In this document: positions 13,598 to 13,723 of the stretch, one piece after another
Numbering within the stretch: position 1 is the first letter of the stretch
Layout of the letters: every line of letters starts with the position of its first letter
Source: Candidatus Dormiibacterota bacterium
Lineage (GTDB): Bacteria > Chloroflexota > Dormibacteria > Aeolococcales > Aeolococcaceae
Direction: 5' to 3'
Assembly (NCBI GenBank): GCA_003153215.1
Contig: PLXL01000181.1
Coordinates: 1-13,723 of the forward strand
DNA length: 13,723 nt
Notes under the pieces: generated by a model
Databases searched by the model: none
What the model was told of the DNA's origin: nothing
Seen by the model: only the letters and a program-made list of their open reading frames with translations
Translations under genes and position numbers: made by a program

Positions 13598-13723
13598 GCC
13601 TGGCACGGACCGGCCGCCCTTGGCAGGCTATGGCCCCCTTTTCGTATTCGGACCAAGGTTTTTCGGCTTCCTCGGGCCACGCTTGGGTGGAGTTCGATTC
13701 CCTTTCCGGCACAGCCTGGAGCA

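Larger units (their letters stand above)
12980..13723. other. Region upstream of the Tad operon without a convincing gene
   Basis: No open frame here looks like a known protein. The stretch should hold the operon's promoter, but no clear -10/-35 pair is visible on the minus strand. The best, TTGCAT with an 18-nt spacer to CAGGAT, is poor. It contains a 2 x 12 bp tandem repeat (13574-13597), a 12-bp direct repeat (13301-13312 and 13337-13348), a 9-bp direct repeat atgagccac 22 bp apart (13078-13086 and 13100-13108), and the palindrome cgttgcaacg (13124-13133). A Cys-rich open stretch at 13217-13351 on the minus strand is described under findings. Confidence 0.5.

Noticed and set aside
12980..13606. 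N-terminal extension of the lipoprotein to 426 residues
   Set aside because: It would bury the signal peptide in the middle of the protein; the GTG at 12979 has a good ribosome site directly before a lipoprotein signal.
13672..13713. tRNA-like T-arm (gagttcgattccc) near the right end
   Set aside because: The T-stem has two mismatches, no CCA follows, and no matching 5' acceptor strand or anticodon arm lies upstream.

Overview
The window looks like a GC-rich chromosome of a monoderm-type bacterium, such as Actinomycetota or a Dormibacterota/Chloroflexota-like lineage. This is inferred from very high GC at third codon positions, Tad pilus genes without an outer-membrane secretin, SARP/BTAD-type regulation, and an apparently leaderless gene. 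No taxonomic search could be run.

Most of the window (12979 down to 2389, minus strand) is one tightly packed Tad/Flp-type pilus operon. In transcription order it encodes a lipoprotein, a secreted Pro/Thr-rich PKD-like protein (TTG start), a CpaB/SAF-type membrane protein, a CpaE/TadZ-like ParA-family protein with an altered Walker A, the CpaF/TadA ATPase, the TadB and TadC platform proteins, a short pilin-like protein with the best Shine-Dalgarno of the locus, two TadE-like pseudopilins and a TadG-like pseudopilin. It ends with a 937-residue membrane regulator that joins an outward LysM domain to an inward winged-helix/BTAD domain. Most junctions are stop/start overlaps (ATGA, TGATG, GTGA), so the genes are probably co-transcribed and translationally coupled. 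No prepilin peptidase, secretin or TadD is present in the window.

Left of the operon, on the same strand, is a DinB/DUF664-like gene (2212-1706) with a -10-like TACAAT only 10 nt before its ATG and no Shine-Dalgarno. Beyond it, at 1551-1595 on the plus strand, is the 3' half of a tRNA-Gly(TCC): anticodon loop to CCA, with no 5' half. This is the usual trace of an integrative element. Its orientation puts the inserted DNA to the left and the Tad locus on the chromosomal side.

The left part (1-1550) therefore looks like a genomic-island edge. It carries a Swt1-type HEPN gene (R-x4-H motif) with less GC-biased codons. This gene overlaps by 19 nt the start of a second gene whose product has the NPY...PV...F-x-GR opening typical of STAND/AAA NTPases. 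That second gene loses its family resemblance about 53 codons in, before any P-loop, near positions 64-84, where a different plus-strand coding tail ends. The HEPN-NTPase pair is the most likely defence-type system here and it seems broken at the edge.

The right end (12980-13723) has no convincing gene. It holds a perfect 2 x 12 bp tandem repeat, other short repeats and a Cys-rich open stretch upstream of the operon.
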